Shown here: piece after piece, positions 62,960-64,000 of the stretch
Layout of the letters: each line of letters opens with the position of its first letter
Position numbering within the stretch: position 1 is the stretch's first letter
DNA from: Carposina sasakii
Lineage: Eukaryota; Arthropoda; Insecta; Lepidoptera; Carposinidae
Assembly: GCA_014607495.2 (NCBI GenBank)
Contig: CP053155.1
Coordinates: 1,054,001-1,118,000, forward strand
Direction of reading: 5' to 3'
Length of the DNA stretch: 64,000 nucleotides
Position numbers and translations under genes: made by a program
Notes under the pieces: model-generated
Seen by the model: the letters and a program-made list of their open reading frames with translations, nothing else
What the model was told of the DNA's origin: nothing
Databases searched by the model: none

Positions 62960-64000
62960 ATAAAAATAATAATTTGACAGCGTTTTAGACATTTTCAACG
63001 TCTCTATTTAGGCTGTAAACGTTGTCAAAATTTAGCGCGACACGAAATGTACATACATAACATAATGTTCTTTGTTATGGTTTAGTTTTGGTAAATACGT
63101 TCAACAATAGCGCGTTTGTCCCTCAGATGCCCTATAGGAGCTGGGTTTACACTGGCCCCGAATGCTCACGTGCCAATCACGGCTGTTCACTTACTGAGAC
63201 AAAGGGCGTTCTAATATTTAAAAGTTCAATCAAATTAGGTTCAAATACGAAACTTTTTTCGTAACGAGCTTTTACTTTGGACAGGGCGAAGTTTTAAAAT
63301 AGCATTATTTCTTAGAGCGAGTTTACACAGTAGCGAATTCGTAACTTTTTGTACCGTGAACGATGCTTTTAACTACTATCGGACAGGGACGAAAAGTAAT
63401 TTCAAAAACTAGACCATTCATTTCCTTATTGGAGAGGCGAAGATATTAGGCGACAAACGGGTACGTGAAGCTTCGGGTATGTTCATTACTAAAAAATTTG
63501 TCGACGGGTATATACTTAAGCTACCATTTAGTATATTTGAAATGCGGGTCGGTTACACATATGAATCTATGTTTATTTGGGACCCCAAATAGGAACTTCA
63601 AACGGGTAGATACATATGAATTCGAAAAGACCTGTACGTTCATTAGGGACTGTGAGGGAGCGCTACTATCGACTAACGGGAATTCCAATGTACATGTCTA
63701 AAATCGGAATAGCACTAAGTGATTTATAAAATCTGCTTAGCACTATAACAGCTACTTAACATATAGGCTCCCTCCCTAATTACATAACGACAGACTAGTG
63801 TAAAAATAAATGCAGTAGGGATATTATGTACGCTCCTTTACCCCACCACCCCTAAGGAGCGAGGGGGTAGCGGGTAAGTTTTAATGAAGTGTCGTCGCGG
63901 TCGCGTGTTCGGGTCCCGCCAGAAGTTCGCAACTTAACATGGAATAAATGCTTTATTAAACTGTGGGCAAACTTTGAGAGTTTGTGGTTTAGCTATGCAA
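62960..64000. other. Right flank, no gene assigned
   Basis: No credible exon of SMG1 or any other family was found. Short open frames here lack any recognisable motif. Confidence 0.35.

Overview
This window is nuclear DNA of an insect, most likely a moth or butterfly (Lepidoptera). It holds spliced genes with GT-AG introns, a nuclear tRNA-Ile(UAU) gene with its typical intron, and a dense load of repeats of kinds common in Lepidoptera: Helitron-like ends, TA-flanked MITEs, tRNA-derived SINEs, and RTE and jockey/CR1-like LINE remnants. The species cannot be named from sequence alone.

Two real protein-coding genes were found, in convergent orientation. On the + strand a complete TMF1 (TATA element modulatory factor / ARA160, a Golgi golgin) runs from 1510 to 18945. 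I reconstruct 12 exons, all joining in phase, for about 1141 residues. On the - strand the 3' part of SMG1 (PIKK-family kinase of nonsense-mediated mRNA decay; nonC in Drosophila) runs from 55651 down to 38576. I reconstruct 14 exons, all in phase, encoding the last 1130 residues: the end of the kinase domain, the long SMG1-specific C-terminal helical region and the terminal FATC domain. The catalytic part of SMG1 must lie upstream, beyond the window or in exons I could not see. The two genes do not act in one pathway; only their position links them.

Layout: 1-973 repeats and a possible 3' end of an upstream gene; 974-1067 tRNA-Ile (-); 1510-18945 TMF1, its introns full of MITEs, Helitron-like copies, LINE pieces and minisatellites; about 19085-20910 a 5'-truncated, frameshifted jockey-like LINE; 20930-38575 a gene-poor stretch of MITEs, SINEs, a 4.46-kb element with 142-bp inverted ends and a tandem segmental duplication; 38576-55651 SMG1 with TE-rich introns; 55652-64000 SMG1 intron or upstream DNA with a second, interrupted LINE and other repeats.

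The most unusual structure is in TMF1 exon 10. The last 60 coding bases of the exon, its 5' splice site and a (GGGGC)n tract are repeated nine times in tandem (17474-18367), giving nine identical donor sites in a G-quadruplex-prone array. Some of these donors would extend the TMF1 coiled coil in frame. Also notable: transposon ends lie within 16-36 bp of four TMF1 acceptor sites, nested insertions reveal the target-site rules of several elements, and a candidate large TIR element has no recognisable transposase.
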